Notes: generated from the sequence alone by a model not told the origin. Shown: positions 16,368 to 24,969, numbered from the stretch's first letter. The stretch: DNA of 64,000 nt from JAKOWB01 sp038363005 (GCA_038363005.1 JBBQBI010000019.1:31730-95729), one strand, 5' to 3'. Made by a program: numbers and translations.

Positions 16368-18062
16368 CTAGCGTTCGCGCAGGCGGAAGGGTGCGCCGCC
16401 GGCTGGCGCGACCGTCGGCCCGCGGCCATAGAGCCGTGCCAGCTTCTCCGACAGCGTGTCGGCCGGTGCCGGCGGTGCGGCCGCCGGCGCCGGCGGTTCG
16501 CCCATGGCCGGCTGAGCCGCCGGCTGGCCGGCGATCTCAGCCAGCAGCGCGTCATGGCCGGGCAGCTGTGCCACCAGTCCGGCAGTCTTCTGCGCCATAT
16601 CCTGGCGGAATCGCTGCCAGCTGTCCGCGCGCGCCATCGCCGTGGTCGGGAAGGTCTGCCCGGCGAAGTAGCCCTTGGGCTCCAGGCAGAAGAGGTAACT
16701 CCACTCGTTGAACAGCCCGGGGCGCACGCACTGGTCCGACGGCAGCATGTGGCGCCAGCGCTCCAGCAGCGCCGCCAGGCTGTCGCGCAGCCGGGCCGGC
16801 TGGCGCGCTTCGACCCAGAAGGGTTCCGGCCGGTTCGAGGTCATGTAGTGCATCTGGATGAAGTCGACGACGTCGTCGTACAGCTCGGCGAAGCGGCGGT
16901 TGTAGCCGGCGGCCAGCGACGGCTGCATCTGCTCGTCCGGGAAGTAGCTCAGCAGGCCGCGCACCTGCGCCTCGATCATGTAGATTGCGGTGGATTCCAA
17001 GGGTTCGACGAAGGCGCCTGACAGCCCGATGGCCAGGCAGTTGCCGACCCAGGCGCGCTGGGTGCGGCCAACCTTCATGCGAATGGTCTTCAGGGGCGTG
17101 GCGATGGCGTCGGGGGCGATGTCGCCGGTGGCCCGCAGGTGGGCCTCGAATTCCCGCCGCGCCGCCTCGTCGTCCTGGAACTGGCTGGAGTAGACATAGC
17201 CGGTGCCGATGCGGCTGGTCAGCGGCACCCGCCAGGCCCAGCCGGCGGATAGCGCGGTGGAGCGGGTCACCGGCTCGATACCTGGCTGGCGATGCGGGAT
17301 CTGCACCGGCAGCGCGCTGTCGACCAGCAGCTGATCGGCATAGGAACGGAAGGGTTCGCCCAGCTTGCCTTGCAGCAGCAGGCCGCGGAAGCCGGAGCAG
17401 TCGATCACGAACTTGACCGGCAGCGTGCCGCCCTGCTCCAGCTGCAGGCTGGCGATGTGACCGCGTTCGTCCAGCGTTGCGTCCACCACCTCGTCCTTCA
17501 GGTGGCGCACGCCGCGCGCCACCGCCACCTCGCGCAGCCAGGCGGCGAAGAGGCCGGCGTCGAGGTGGTAGGAGTAATCGACTACCTGGTCATAGTCGCT
17601 GGATCCGAGCTGGCGCGGCCCGCGCGCCGCCTGGATCAGCGCCTCGTTCCAGGTCATCGCGCCGGCCAGGCTCTGGGCGCCGCCGGGGCCATGCGCCAGG
17701 TAGTGATAGCCGGGGGAGACGCCGTCCAGCGGCTTGGGGTAGTTGAAGGGGTGATGGAATGTGACCGGACGGCCGTCGGGGTGCCGCGACCAGTCGTTGA
17801 AGCGCACCGCCAGCTTGAAGGAGGCATTGCTGCGCCGGAAGAACTCGGTCTCGCTGAGGCCGAGCTGGCGGAACAGCACGACGATGCCGCGCACCGTCGC
17901 CTCGCCGACGCCGATGGTGGGAATCTTCGGCGATTCGATCAGCGTCACCCTGACCGGCGGCTGGCCACCGGCTCGGTTCAGGAAGCTGGACAGCATGATC
18001 GCGCTCATCCAGCCGGCGGTACCGCCGCCGACGATGGTGACTTCGTCTATGCGCGCGCCCAT
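16368..18062 (-). CDS. Flavin-dependent tryptophan halogenase family protein
   Basis: This 564-residue protein shows the FAD-binding GGGTAGWMSA motif (12-21) and the VGEATVRG segment. The conserved lysine of flavin-dependent halogenases is K83 in NASFKLAVRFNDW. The halogenase signature WxWxIP is present as WAWRVP. The family takes FADH2, oxygen and halide to make HOCl/HOBr held by the lysine. The C-terminal 60 residues are Ala/Pro-rich and probably disordered. There is no flavin reductase, NRPS or tryptophan gene beside it; the nearest flavin reductase is at 32.4 kb. The substrate may not be free tryptophan. Confidence 0.87.
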   Translation of the reverse strand: MGARIDEVTIVGGGTAGWMSAIMLSSFLNRAGGQPPVRVTLIESPKIPTIGVGEATVRGIVVLFRQLGLSETEFFRRSNASFKLAVRFNDWSRHPDGRPVTFHHPFNYPKPLDGVSPGYHYLAHGPGGAQSLAGAMTWNEALIQAARGPRQLGSSDYDQVVDYSYHLDAGLFAAWLREVAVARGVRHLKDEVVDATLDERGHIASLQLEQGGTLPVKFVIDCSGFRGLLLQGKLGEPFRSYADQLLVDSALPVQIPHRQPGIEPVTRSTALSAGWAWRVPLTSRIGTGYVYSSQFQDDEAARREFEAHLRATGDIAPDAIATPLKTIRMKVGRTQRAWVGNCLAIGLSGAFVEPLESTAIYMIEAQVRGLLSYFPDEQMQPSLAAGYNRRFAELYDDVVDFIQMHYMTSNRPEPFWVEARQPARLRDSLAALLERWRHMLPSDQCVRPGLFNEWSYLFCLEPKGYFAGQTFPTTAMARADSWQRFRQDMAQKTAGLVAQLPGHDALLAEIAGQPAAQPAMGEPPAPAAAPPAPADTLSEKLARLYGRGPTVAPAGGAPFRLRER

Positions 18063-18133
18063 GGGGCCACTCCCGAGTCCCGGTCCGTCTCAAGCGGGCA
18101 GAGCTTAGCAGCCGAGGGGGCAGGGTAAAGCCG

Positions 18134-18619
18134 TCAACGCCGCTTCAGCTGGATGCCCTGGCCGGCTACCGCTGGCCAGGGCAGCGGCGCATGCGCGGCC
18201 TGCAACGCCGCGACCCTGGCCTGGATCGCCGGCGGAAAAGCCGCGCTGCGCGGCGGGTGCCCGGCGACATGCAGGCCCAGCAACTCGGTGGTGGCGACCG
18301 GCTGTTCCTGCCCGGCCGCCCACAGCCGCTGGAAATAGCGCAGGCGCTTCTGGTCGCTTTCCAGCAGCTGGGTGGTGATGCTCAGCGCCGTGCCGCCCGC
18401 CACCTCTTGCAGGTAGTGGATGTGGCTTTCCAGCGTATAGAGCGATGCGGCCTGGGCCTGACGATAGGCGGCGTCGATGCCGACCTCGTCCATCAAGCCG
18501 TCGCTGGCATAACCGAAGGCCAGGACGTAATAGGCCTCGCTCATGTGCCCGTTGTAGTCGACCCAGTCCGGCAGGCAGGTGCCCTGCCAGGTAACCAGGC
18601 CGTGGCCGCCGTCGCTCAT
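18134..18619 (-). CDS. Hotdog-fold thioesterase, likely betainyl-CoA or carnitinyl-CoA thioesterase
   Basis: This 161-residue 4HBT-type protein has the hotdog motif DWVDYNGHMSEAYYV near residues 18-32. The same motif occurs in the C-terminal domain of the carnitine dehydrogenase fusion upstream (WIDYNGHMTEGAYV), so the two are paralogous. The start overlaps the caiD stop by 4 bases (ATGA). As last gene of the carnitine operon it most likely releases free carnitine or glycine betaine from CoA; which one is not decidable by eye. Confidence 0.8.
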   Translation of the reverse strand: MSDGGHGLVTWQGTCLPDWVDYNGHMSEAYYVLAFGYASDGLMDEVGIDAAYRQAQAASLYTLESHIHYLQEVAGGTALSITTQLLESDQKRLRYFQRLWAAGQEQPVATTELLGLHVAGHPPRSAAFPPAIQARVAALQAAHAPLPWPAVAGQGIQLKRR

Positions 18620-19401
18620 CGTCCCTTCCACACCGGCGCGCGCTTCTCGGCGAAGGCGCGCGGACCCTCCTTGGCATCTTCCGATCGCAGCGCCTGGTGA
18701 TAGGTCTTGAAGGCGCCGGAGCGCATCTTCGCCGTCGCCTGCTCCAGCGACAGCTCCTCGGTGCCGTTCAGGATTTCCTTCAGCCCCATCAGCGACAGCG
18801 GCGCCGCCAGCAGGATCTCCCGCGCGATCTCCGTCGTCTTGGCCAGGACCTGATCGGCCGGGACCACGTGGTTGTAGAGGCCACGCTGCTGGCCCTCGGC
18901 GGCGCCGATGCGCCGGCCGGTCATCATCCATTCCATGGCAATGGCGCGCGGCACGCGGCGCGGCAGTCGCAGCACGCCGCCGGCATCGGGCAGGATGCCC
19001 AGGCGGATTTCCGGCAGCCAGGCCTCCGCAGCGTCGGAGGCGACGATGATATCGGCCGCCATGGCCAGTTCGAAGCCGCCGCCGATGGCGTGGCCGTTCA
19101 TCGCGCAGAGCACCGGCTTCTTCAGGTCCCACAGCTCGGTGAAGCCGCCAAAGCCGCCGACGCCATAGTCCGCCTCCGGGCTCTCGCCCTCGGCCGCCGC
19201 CTTGAGGTCCCAGCCGGCGCAGAAGAAGCGCTCGCCGGCGCCGGTCAGGATCGCCACGCGCTGCGCCGGGTCGTCGCGAAAGCGTACGAAGACCTCGCCC
19301 ATGGCCCGGCTGGTCGCGGCGTCGATGGCATTGGCCTTGGGCCGGTCGATGGTGACGGTAAGGATGCCGTCGGCCAGGTGGGTGCGGATCGGGTCGGTCA
19401 T
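18616..19401 (-). CDS. caiD: Carnitinyl-CoA dehydratase (crotonobetainyl-CoA hydratase)
   Basis: The 261-residue protein has the same length as E. coli CaiD as I recall it and closely parallels that sequence throughout (ITGAGE-FF-AGWDLKAAAEGE, GGFELA, FAEKR-PVWKGR ending). The catalytic glutamates correspond to E111 (GGGFELA) and E131 (LPEIRLG), at the CaiD numbering. It interconverts crotonobetainyl-CoA and carnitinyl-CoA. In this aerobic setting the hydration direction, forming carnitinyl-CoA, is expected. A palindromic repeat separates it from the acyl-CoA dehydrogenase. Confidence 0.9.
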   Translation of the reverse strand: MTDPIRTHLADGILTVTIDRPKANAIDAATSRAMGEVFVRFRDDPAQRVAILTGAGERFFCAGWDLKAAAEGESPEADYGVGGFGGFTELWDLKKPVLCAMNGHAIGGGFELAMAADIIVASDAAEAWLPEIRLGILPDAGGVLRLPRRVPRAIAMEWMMTGRRIGAAEGQQRGLYNHVVPADQVLAKTTEIAREILLAAPLSLMGLKEILNGTEELSLEQATAKMRSGAFKTYHQALRSEDAKEGPRAFAEKRAPVWKGR

Positions 19402-19430
19402 GGCTGCTTCCTTCTTTGCACCTTCACCGC

Positions 19431-19516
19431 CGTCATGCTCGGGCTTGTCCCGAGCATCCATCCATCCGGCGGCGCCAGCGGCGGGATGGACCCTCGGGAC
19501 AAGCCCGAGGGTGACG
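19431..19516. repeat. Palindromic intergenic repeat, GTCAT family, copy 2
   Basis: CGTCATGCTCGGGCTTGTCC at the left pairs with the GGACAAGCCCGAGGGTGACG region at the right, with a second inner hairpin (CCATCC / GGATGG). It sits between the acyl-CoA dehydrogenase and caiD in the middle of the operon, so the transcribed RNA would carry a large stem-loop that could modulate mRNA stability. Confidence 0.78.
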
Positions 19517-19529
19517 GGAAATCGGGGAC

Positions 19530-20690
19530 CTACCCCTCGTGCGGCCGCAGCAGCGCGCGGCTGATGATGTGGCGCTGGATCTCGCTGGTGCCGTCCCAGA
19601 TGCGCTCCAGCCGGGCGTCGCGCCACAGGCGCTCCAGCGGCATGGAGTCCATCAGGCCCATGCCGCCGAAAATCTGGATGGCGTGGTCGGTGACGCGCCC
19701 CAGCATCTCGGTGGAGACCACCTTGGCCATGGCAAAGTCCTCGTCGCGCGCGCTGCCCTGGTCCTGCTTCCAGGCAGTCTTCAGCGTGATCAGCTCGGCC
19801 AGCTCCAGGTCGGTCGCCATGTCGGCCAGCTTGAAGGAGGTGCCTTGGAACTTGCCGATGGCCTGTCCGAACTGCTTGCGCGTCGCCGCCCAGGGCAGGC
19901 AGAGCTCCAGCGCCCGATGCGCGCGGCCCAGGCACATGGCCGCCACCTGCATGCGGGTGGAGGAGAGCCATTCGTTGGCGACGTCGAAGCCCTTGTGTAC
20001 CTCGCCCAGCACCTGGTCCTGGGACAGGCGTACGTCGTCGAAAGTCAGCTCGCACTGGTGATAGCCGCGGTGCGAGACGCAGGTCGGACCGCGCCGCACC
20101 TCGAAGCCCGGCGTGCCCTTGTCGACCAGGAACGAGGTCATCTGCTTGCGCGGGCCGCGCTTGCTGTCCTCCACCTTGGTCACGGCGATGACGATGGCGT
20201 AGTCGGCGACGTCGGCATGGCTGATGAAGTGCTTCATGCCGTTCAGCACCCAGTGGTCGCCGTCCAGCACCGCCCGCGTGGACATGGAGCGCAGGTCGGA
20301 GCCGGCGCCCGGCTCGGTCATCGCCAGGCAGTCGGTGCGCTCGCCGCGGATCGAGGGCAGCAGGTAGCGTTCCACCTGTTCGCCCTTGCAGGCGCGAAGG
20401 ATGTTGCTGGGCCGTCCGACGGAGTACTGCAGGGCAAAGTTGGCGCGCCCCAGCTCGCGGTCGACCAGGCACTGCGACACGGCATCCAGGCCGCCGCCGC
20501 CGAGTTCGGCCGGCATGTTGAAGGCATAAAGGCCGACGGCCTTGGCCTTCTCCATGATCTGCAGGCGCAGCGCGTCGGGCAGTTCACCGCTGCGCTCGAC
20601 CGCCGCCTCGTGCGGCAGCAGCTCCTCCTCGACGAAGGCCCGCGTAGTCTTGACGATGAGGTCCTGTTCCTCGCTCAGCGCGAAATCCAT
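19530..20690 (-). CDS. Acyl-CoA dehydrogenase, likely gamma-butyrobetainyl-CoA dehydrogenase
   Basis: The ATG at 20690 has GGGAGG 8 bases upstream, giving 386 residues. The FAD-binding region (LAMTEPGAGSDL, 122-133) and C-terminal TSEIQRHIISRALL are typical. At the position just before GTSE, where many acyl-CoA dehydrogenases have the catalytic Glu (IYEGT), this protein has D366 (IWDGT). Its place between a carnitine dehydrogenase and CaiD suggests oxidation of gamma-butyrobetainyl-CoA to crotonobetainyl-CoA; it is not close to E. coli CaiA. The start lies 13 bases after the upstream gene. Confidence 0.8.
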   Translation of the reverse strand: MDFALSEEQDLIVKTTRAFVEEELLPHEAAVERSGELPDALRLQIMEKAKAVGLYAFNMPAELGGGGLDAVSQCLVDRELGRANFALQYSVGRPSNILRACKGEQVERYLLPSIRGERTDCLAMTEPGAGSDLRSMSTRAVLDGDHWVLNGMKHFISHADVADYAIVIAVTKVEDSKRGPRKQMTSFLVDKGTPGFEVRRGPTCVSHRGYHQCELTFDDVRLSQDQVLGEVHKGFDVANEWLSSTRMQVAAMCLGRAHRALELCLPWAATRKQFGQAIGKFQGTSFKLADMATDLELAELITLKTAWKQDQGSARDEDFAMAKVVSTEMLGRVTDHAIQIFGGMGLMDSMPLERLWRDARLERIWDGTSEIQRHIISRALLRPHEG

Positions 20691-20703
20691 GCCGCTGGCC
20701 TCC

Positions 20704-22188
20704 CTATTTGCCCAGGCCGATGGCGCGGCTGACACCCTGGGGCGCCGGCAGGCCGCTGTGCGCCGCCCAGATGGCCGCCAGCGCCGCCTTCGGTCCCGGC
20801 AGCACCGCCGCCGCCTTGGCCGCCTTGGTGTCGACGTGCAGCAGCATCTGGTCGACGGTGAACAGCAGCGCGCCAGTCTTGCCGTGGTGCATGGCGTGGT
20901 GCAGGTGCAGCCGCTTGTCGTCGAAACCCAGGATCTGCGTCTTGTAGACCAGCGGCTCCATGGTGCCGACCTCCTTCAGGTAGGTCGCGTGGCTTTCCAC
21001 CGTGTAGTAGGCGTGACCGGCGGTGCGATAGGCTTCGTCGATGCCGACGTAGCGGAACAGCGCGTCCGAGGCATCGCCGATGGCCATGACATAGGCGCCC
21101 TCGGTCATGTGGCCGTTGTAGTCGATCCAGTCCGGCTTGACGTAACCGGCCGACAGCTCCAGCGGCGCGGCGACCTTGTCGCCCGGCGACCAGCGCGCCT
21201 GGTGGCGCTGGCCCAGCATGCGGGTCTCGTACTCCACCGCGATGCGCCCGGCGCCGATGTTGTAGGGCTTCAGCGCCTGCATCACTGCAATCAGGGCGTC
21301 GTCGCGCTGGCGCTCCAGTTCCTTGATCGTGCGGCCGGCGGCCTGCTCCTGCGTGCCCTCGACCATGCGGTCGATCAGCGTCTCGCTCAGCTCCGGCGCC
21401 ACCAGCTTGGTCCAGGGCAGCTTCAGGGCCGGGCCGAACTGGTGCAGCATGTGGCGCATGCCGTCGTCGCCGCCGGCCAGGTGGAAGATCAGGTTGGTGC
21501 CCCAGAAGGCCCAGCGCAGACCGGGGCCGAAGGCGATGGCGTCATCCAGCTCGCCGGTGGTGGCGATGCCGTCGTTCACCAGGTGCAGGATCTCGCGCCA
21601 CACGGCTTCCTGCAGGCGGTCCGACAGGTAGCCTTCGATCTCGTTGCGCACGTGCAGCGGATGCATGCCGATCGAGGCATAGAAGGCGCGGGCGCGCTCG
21701 ATGGTCTCGGCCGCCGTCTGCTTGCCGCCCACCAGCTCGACCAGCGGCAGCAGGTAGACCGGGTTGAAAGGGTGGCCGATCAGGATGCGGCCGGGATTGG
21801 TGGTGTTTTCCTGGATCTCGGTCGGCAGCAGGCCGGAGGAGGAGGAGGCGATCAGCGTGTCAGGCTTGGCGTGGCGCGTGATCTCCTGGTGCAGCTTTTG
21901 CTTCAGCTCGATCCGCTCGGGCGCGGATTCCTGGACGAAGTCGGCGTCCTTCACCGCCTCGGCGACCGAGCCGGCGAAGCGCAGGCGGTCCATCGTGGCG
22001 CCGTTGGCCAGGCCCAGCTTGGCCAGCGCCGGCCAGGCATTGGCGACGGCGGCGCGCAGCTTCTTCTCGGCGTCCTTGCCAGGGTCGCTGGCCACCACGT
22101 CGAGGCCCCAGGCCAGGCAGCGCGCCGCCCAGCCGGCGCCGATTACCCCGGTGCCGACAATGGCGACGGTCTTGATGGGGGAAGTCAT
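20704..22188 (-). CDS. lcdH: L-carnitine 3-dehydrogenase fused to a thioesterase
   Basis: This 494-residue two-domain enzyme starts with the NAD-binding VGTGVIGAGW motif. The 3-hydroxyacyl-CoA dehydrogenase-like part covers about 1-320 (catalytic region HPFNPVYLLPLVE and EGYLSDRLQEAVWRE). A linker leads to a hotdog thioesterase domain (about 345-490, DYNGHM at 356-361). The first domain oxidises L-carnitine to 3-dehydrocarnitine. The second probably hydrolyses betainyl-CoA produced by the neighbouring cleavage enzyme. The fusion is the known form in rhizobia; pseudomonads use separate cdhA and cdhB genes. Confidence 0.9.
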   Translation of the reverse strand: MTSPIKTVAIVGTGVIGAGWAARCLAWGLDVVASDPGKDAEKKLRAAVANAWPALAKLGLANGATMDRLRFAGSVAEAVKDADFVQESAPERIELKQKLHQEITRHAKPDTLIASSSSGLLPTEIQENTTNPGRILIGHPFNPVYLLPLVELVGGKQTAAETIERARAFYASIGMHPLHVRNEIEGYLSDRLQEAVWREILHLVNDGIATTGELDDAIAFGPGLRWAFWGTNLIFHLAGGDDGMRHMLHQFGPALKLPWTKLVAPELSETLIDRMVEGTQEQAAGRTIKELERQRDDALIAVMQALKPYNIGAGRIAVEYETRMLGQRHQARWSPGDKVAAPLELSAGYVKPDWIDYNGHMTEGAYVMAIGDASDALFRYVGIDEAYRTAGHAYYTVESHATYLKEVGTMEPLVYKTQILGFDDKRLHLHHAMHHGKTGALLFTVDQMLLHVDTKAAKAAAVLPGPKAALAAIWAAHSGLPAPQGVSRAIGLGK

Positions 22189-22217
22189 GGCTTCGTTCCT
22201 TCGGTGCGATACGGCAC

Positions 22218-22306
22218 CACCCCCTCCCTAACCCTCCCCCGCCTCGCGGGAGAGGGGATTCCGCGCCCCCTCTCCCGCGCAGCGGGGGAGGGCCGGGGAG
22301 GGGGTG
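22218..22306. repeat. C-rich/G-rich palindromic repeat, full copy
   Basis: The outer arms CACCCCCTCCC and GGGGAGGGGGTG enclose an inner stem GCGGGAGAGGGG / CCCCTCTCCCGC. It fills most of the gap between cdhC and the carnitine dehydrogenase gene. A partial copy lies at 27322-27360. It looks like a dispersed alphaproteobacterial repeat rather than a gene-specific signal. Confidence 0.75.
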
Positions 22307-22321
22307 TCTGCCAGTTGAGCC

Positions 22322-23206
22322 CTAGTTCCTGGCCTTCAGGCCCATCTTCACCCGCGCCTCGGCGGGGGTGACAGGACGGGCACCGAGGCGGGCGATGATC
22401 TCGCAGGCGCGGTCGACCAGCGTGCCGTTGGAGGCATAGACGCCCTTGTCGAGCCAGAGGTTGTCTTCCAGGCCGACGCGGCAGTGCCCGCCCAGGATCA
22501 CCGCCTGCGCCACCATCGGCATCTGCGTGCGGCCGATGCCGAAGCCGGCCCAGATGGCGTCGGCGGGCATCTGCGCGCGCATCGCCATCATCGATTCGGT
22601 GGTGGCCGGCGCACCGTAGGGAATGCCAAGGCAGAGCTGGTACAGCGGCTTGCCGGTCAGCAGGCCTTCCTTGTAGAGCGAGTTGGCCATCCAGACGTGG
22701 CCGGTGTCGAAGCACTCCAGCTCCGGCTTCACGCCCAGCTCCTGGATGCGCTTGGCGCCCTTGCGCAGCATCTCGGGCGTTGAGACGTAGATCAGGTTGC
22801 CGTCGCCGAAGTTGAGCGTGCCGCAGTCCAGCGTGCAGATCTCCGGCAGCAGCGCCTCGACATGCGCCAGGCGCTCGATGGCGCTGACCAGGTCGCTGCC
22901 CGGGCCCGGCTCGGTCGGCTGCTCGTCGCGCACCACCAGGTCGCCGCCCATGCCGGCGGTCAGGTTGATCACCACGTCGGTGTCGCTGTCGCGGATGCGG
23001 TCGACCACTTCCTTGTAGAGCTCGACCCGGCGCGAGGGCCGTCCGTCGGCCTCGCGCACATGGCAGTGCGCCACGGCGGCGCCGGCCTTGGCGGCCTCGA
23101 TGGCGGCGGCGGCGATCTGCTTGGGCGTGCAGGGGATCGCGGGGTGCTTGCCGACCGTATCGCCGGCCCCGGTGACCGCGCAGGTGACAATGACCTCGGT
23201 ATTCAT
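22322..23206 (-). CDS. cdhC: 3-dehydrocarnitine cleavage enzyme (BKACE family)
   Basis: This 294-residue member of the beta-keto acid cleavage enzyme family (DUF849) uses acetyl-CoA to split 3-dehydrocarnitine into betainyl-CoA and acetoacetate. The opening (VTCAVTGAGDT and TPKQIAAAAIEAAKAGAAV) and the metal-site motif HCHVREADGRPS fit CdhC. A GAGGAG ribosome binding site lies 10 bases before the ATG. A TetR-type palindrome is found 33 bases upstream. It is transcribed with the dehydrogenase fusion downstream. Confidence 0.9.
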   Translation of the reverse strand: MNTEVIVTCAVTGAGDTVGKHPAIPCTPKQIAAAAIEAAKAGAAVAHCHVREADGRPSRRVELYKEVVDRIRDSDTDVVINLTAGMGGDLVVRDEQPTEPGPGSDLVSAIERLAHVEALLPEICTLDCGTLNFGDGNLIYVSTPEMLRKGAKRIQELGVKPELECFDTGHVWMANSLYKEGLLTGKPLYQLCLGIPYGAPATTESMMAMRAQMPADAIWAGFGIGRTQMPMVAQAVILGGHCRVGLEDNLWLDKGVYASNGTLVDRACEIIARLGARPVTPAEARVKMGLKARN

Positions 23207-23239
23207 GGCGACGGCGCTCCTCGCAGGGTTTGTCGTTGT

Positions 23240-23253
23240 TGAACGATCATTCA
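23240..23253 (-). promoter_or_regulatory. TetR-like operator upstream of cdhC
   Basis: TGAACGATCATTCA is an imperfect palindrome (arms TGAA/TTCA around GATC) placed 34-47 bases before the cdhC start, within an AT-rich stretch that is the likely promoter. TetR-family fatty-acid and acyl-CoA regulators often bind such sites. No TetR gene is in the window. Confidence 0.5.
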
Positions 23254-23338
23254 GTTAGCCTATTTTTTCGCAGAGTTCCGGGCCAGGGTCCAGCCGAAAA
23301 GCGGCATGCCGGTAGAACGCGCGACGCATGGCCCGGCG

Positions 23339-24859
23339 CTACCCGGCGAGCTGCCGCCGTAGTTCGCGGCGCAGGATCTTGCCGCTGCCGGTCTTCGGCA
23401 GGTCGTCCACCAGCAGGATCTCGCGCGGGCACTTGTAGGCCGACAGCTCGGCCCGGCAGAGCGCCAACAGTTCGTCCTTGTCCAGGCTGGCGCCTTGGCG
23501 CGCCACCACGAAGGCCAGCGGCACCTCGCCCTTCAGGGGGTCCGGCGCGCCGGCCACGCCCACCATGGCGACGCCAGGATGACTGGACAGCACACGCTCG
23601 ACTTCGGCCGGGAAGACCTTGTAGCCGGCGCAGTTGATCATGTCCTTGCGGCGGTCGACGACGAAGATGTAGCCCTCGGCGTCCTGCAGCGCGATGTCGC
23701 CGCTGCCCAGCCAGCCCTCGGCGTCGATGGCCTCCGCCGTCGCCGCCGGGTCGTCCAGGTAGCCGCTCATCACCACCGGCCCGCGGATCTGCAGCTCGCC
23801 GGGCTCGCCGGTCGGTGCCAGTTGCCCCGGCCGGTCGAGGTCGGCGATGCGGCACTGCACCGAGGGCAGCGGCAGGCCGATGGAGCCTAGCCGGCGTTCG
23901 CCCAGCGCCGGGAAGGTGGTGCCCAGGCCGGCCAGCTCGGTCATGCCCCAGAGCTCGATCAGCGGGCAGCCGAAGACGGCTTCCACCTCCTTCATCTTGT
24001 CGATCGGCATGGTCTGCCCGCCGACGGTGCAGCGGGTCAGGCTGCTGAAATCGTGCCGTTCCGCCGCGCGGTCGTTCAGCAGGTAGTAGTACATCGTCGG
24101 CACGCCCTCGAAGAGCGTCGCACGGTGTCGGGCGATGGCCGCGGCCGCGGCCTCCGTCTCGAAGCGCGGCAGGATCACGGCAGTCATGCCGGCCAGCAGG
24201 GCGCCGTTGATTGAGACGTTGCCATAGACGTGCGGAAAGGGCAGGGCGGTGACCAGCACGTCCTGGGCGGACTTCACGTGCATCGTCGCCGTCAGCGCGA
24301 TATTGCTCGCCACCGCGCGGTGGCTCTGCACGGCGCCCTTGGGCCGCCCGGTGGTGCCGGAGGTGTAGCCGATGCTGGCCGGCGCCGCCGGGTCGGCCGC
24401 CGGGCTCTCGTAGTGGTCGTCGCCCTGCTCCAGCAGCGCGGCGAAGGGCAACCAGCCGGCGGCCTCGGCGCCATAGGCGACACGCAGGCGCAGCTTGGGC
24501 AAGGTATCAGGTTCGGGAATCCGGCCGACCAGCGTGGCCTCGGCGATCACCGCCACGGCGCCGGCATGCGGCAGCGCATAGGCGAGTTCGGCTGGCTGCA
24601 GCATGGCATTCAAGGGCACCACCACGCCGCCCAGGCGCAGCACGCCGTGATAGGCGATGACCCACTCCATGGCGTTGCTGCCATAGAGCGCCACCCGGTC
24701 GCCCGGACCCAGGCCCTGGCGGACCAGGCCGCTGGCGAGGCGACTGGCGCGGCGGTCGAGCTCGCGATAGCTCATGCTCGCCTCGCCCAGCACCAGCGCG
24801 ATCTTGTCGCCGTGGCGCCGGGCGGACGTGGATAGCAGCGTGTCGAGGCGCGGGATCAT
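23339..24859 (-). CDS. AMP-forming acyl-CoA ligase, likely carnitine/gamma-butyrobetaine-CoA ligase
   Basis: The ATG at 24859 has AGAGGA 8 bases upstream; the product is 506 residues. The adenylation motifs are YTSGTTGRPKG, ELWGMTE, the GYIFVVDRRKDMI hinge and the final catalytic lysine in PKTGSGKILRR. The family activates carboxylates as adenylates, then thioesterifies them to CoA. As first gene of the carnitine/CaiD operon it is most likely the CaiC-like step activating gamma-butyrobetaine, crotonobetaine or carnitine. A general fatty-acid ligase cannot be excluded. Confidence 0.82.
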   Translation of the reverse strand: MIPRLDTLLSTSARRHGDKIALVLGEASMSYRELDRRASRLASGLVRQGLGPGDRVALYGSNAMEWVIAYHGVLRLGGVVVPLNAMLQPAELAYALPHAGAVAVIAEATLVGRIPEPDTLPKLRLRVAYGAEAAGWLPFAALLEQGDDHYESPAADPAAPASIGYTSGTTGRPKGAVQSHRAVASNIALTATMHVKSAQDVLVTALPFPHVYGNVSINGALLAGMTAVILPRFETEAAAAAIARHRATLFEGVPTMYYYLLNDRAAERHDFSSLTRCTVGGQTMPIDKMKEVEAVFGCPLIELWGMTELAGLGTTFPALGERRLGSIGLPLPSVQCRIADLDRPGQLAPTGEPGELQIRGPVVMSGYLDDPAATAEAIDAEGWLGSGDIALQDAEGYIFVVDRRKDMINCAGYKVFPAEVERVLSSHPGVAMVGVAGAPDPLKGEVPLAFVVARQGASLDKDELLALCRAELSAYKCPREILLVDDLPKTGSGKILRRELRRQLAG

Positions 24860-24969
24860 TGGCTGGTCCTCTGTCCAGCTGCTTGCCAGGGCCGGCAGCA
24901 TGACTCCAGGCATCCGCTGCGTCCAGGCAACGGCGCCGCGCTCAGGGCCAGACCGCCGGGGGATTGTTC

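Noticed and set aside
18616..20472. A single 618-residue protein covering caiD and part of the acyl-CoA dehydrogenase region
   Set aside because: The first two thirds are a shadow frame of the dehydrogenase gene; the CaiD start at 19401 gives a product matching the expected length.
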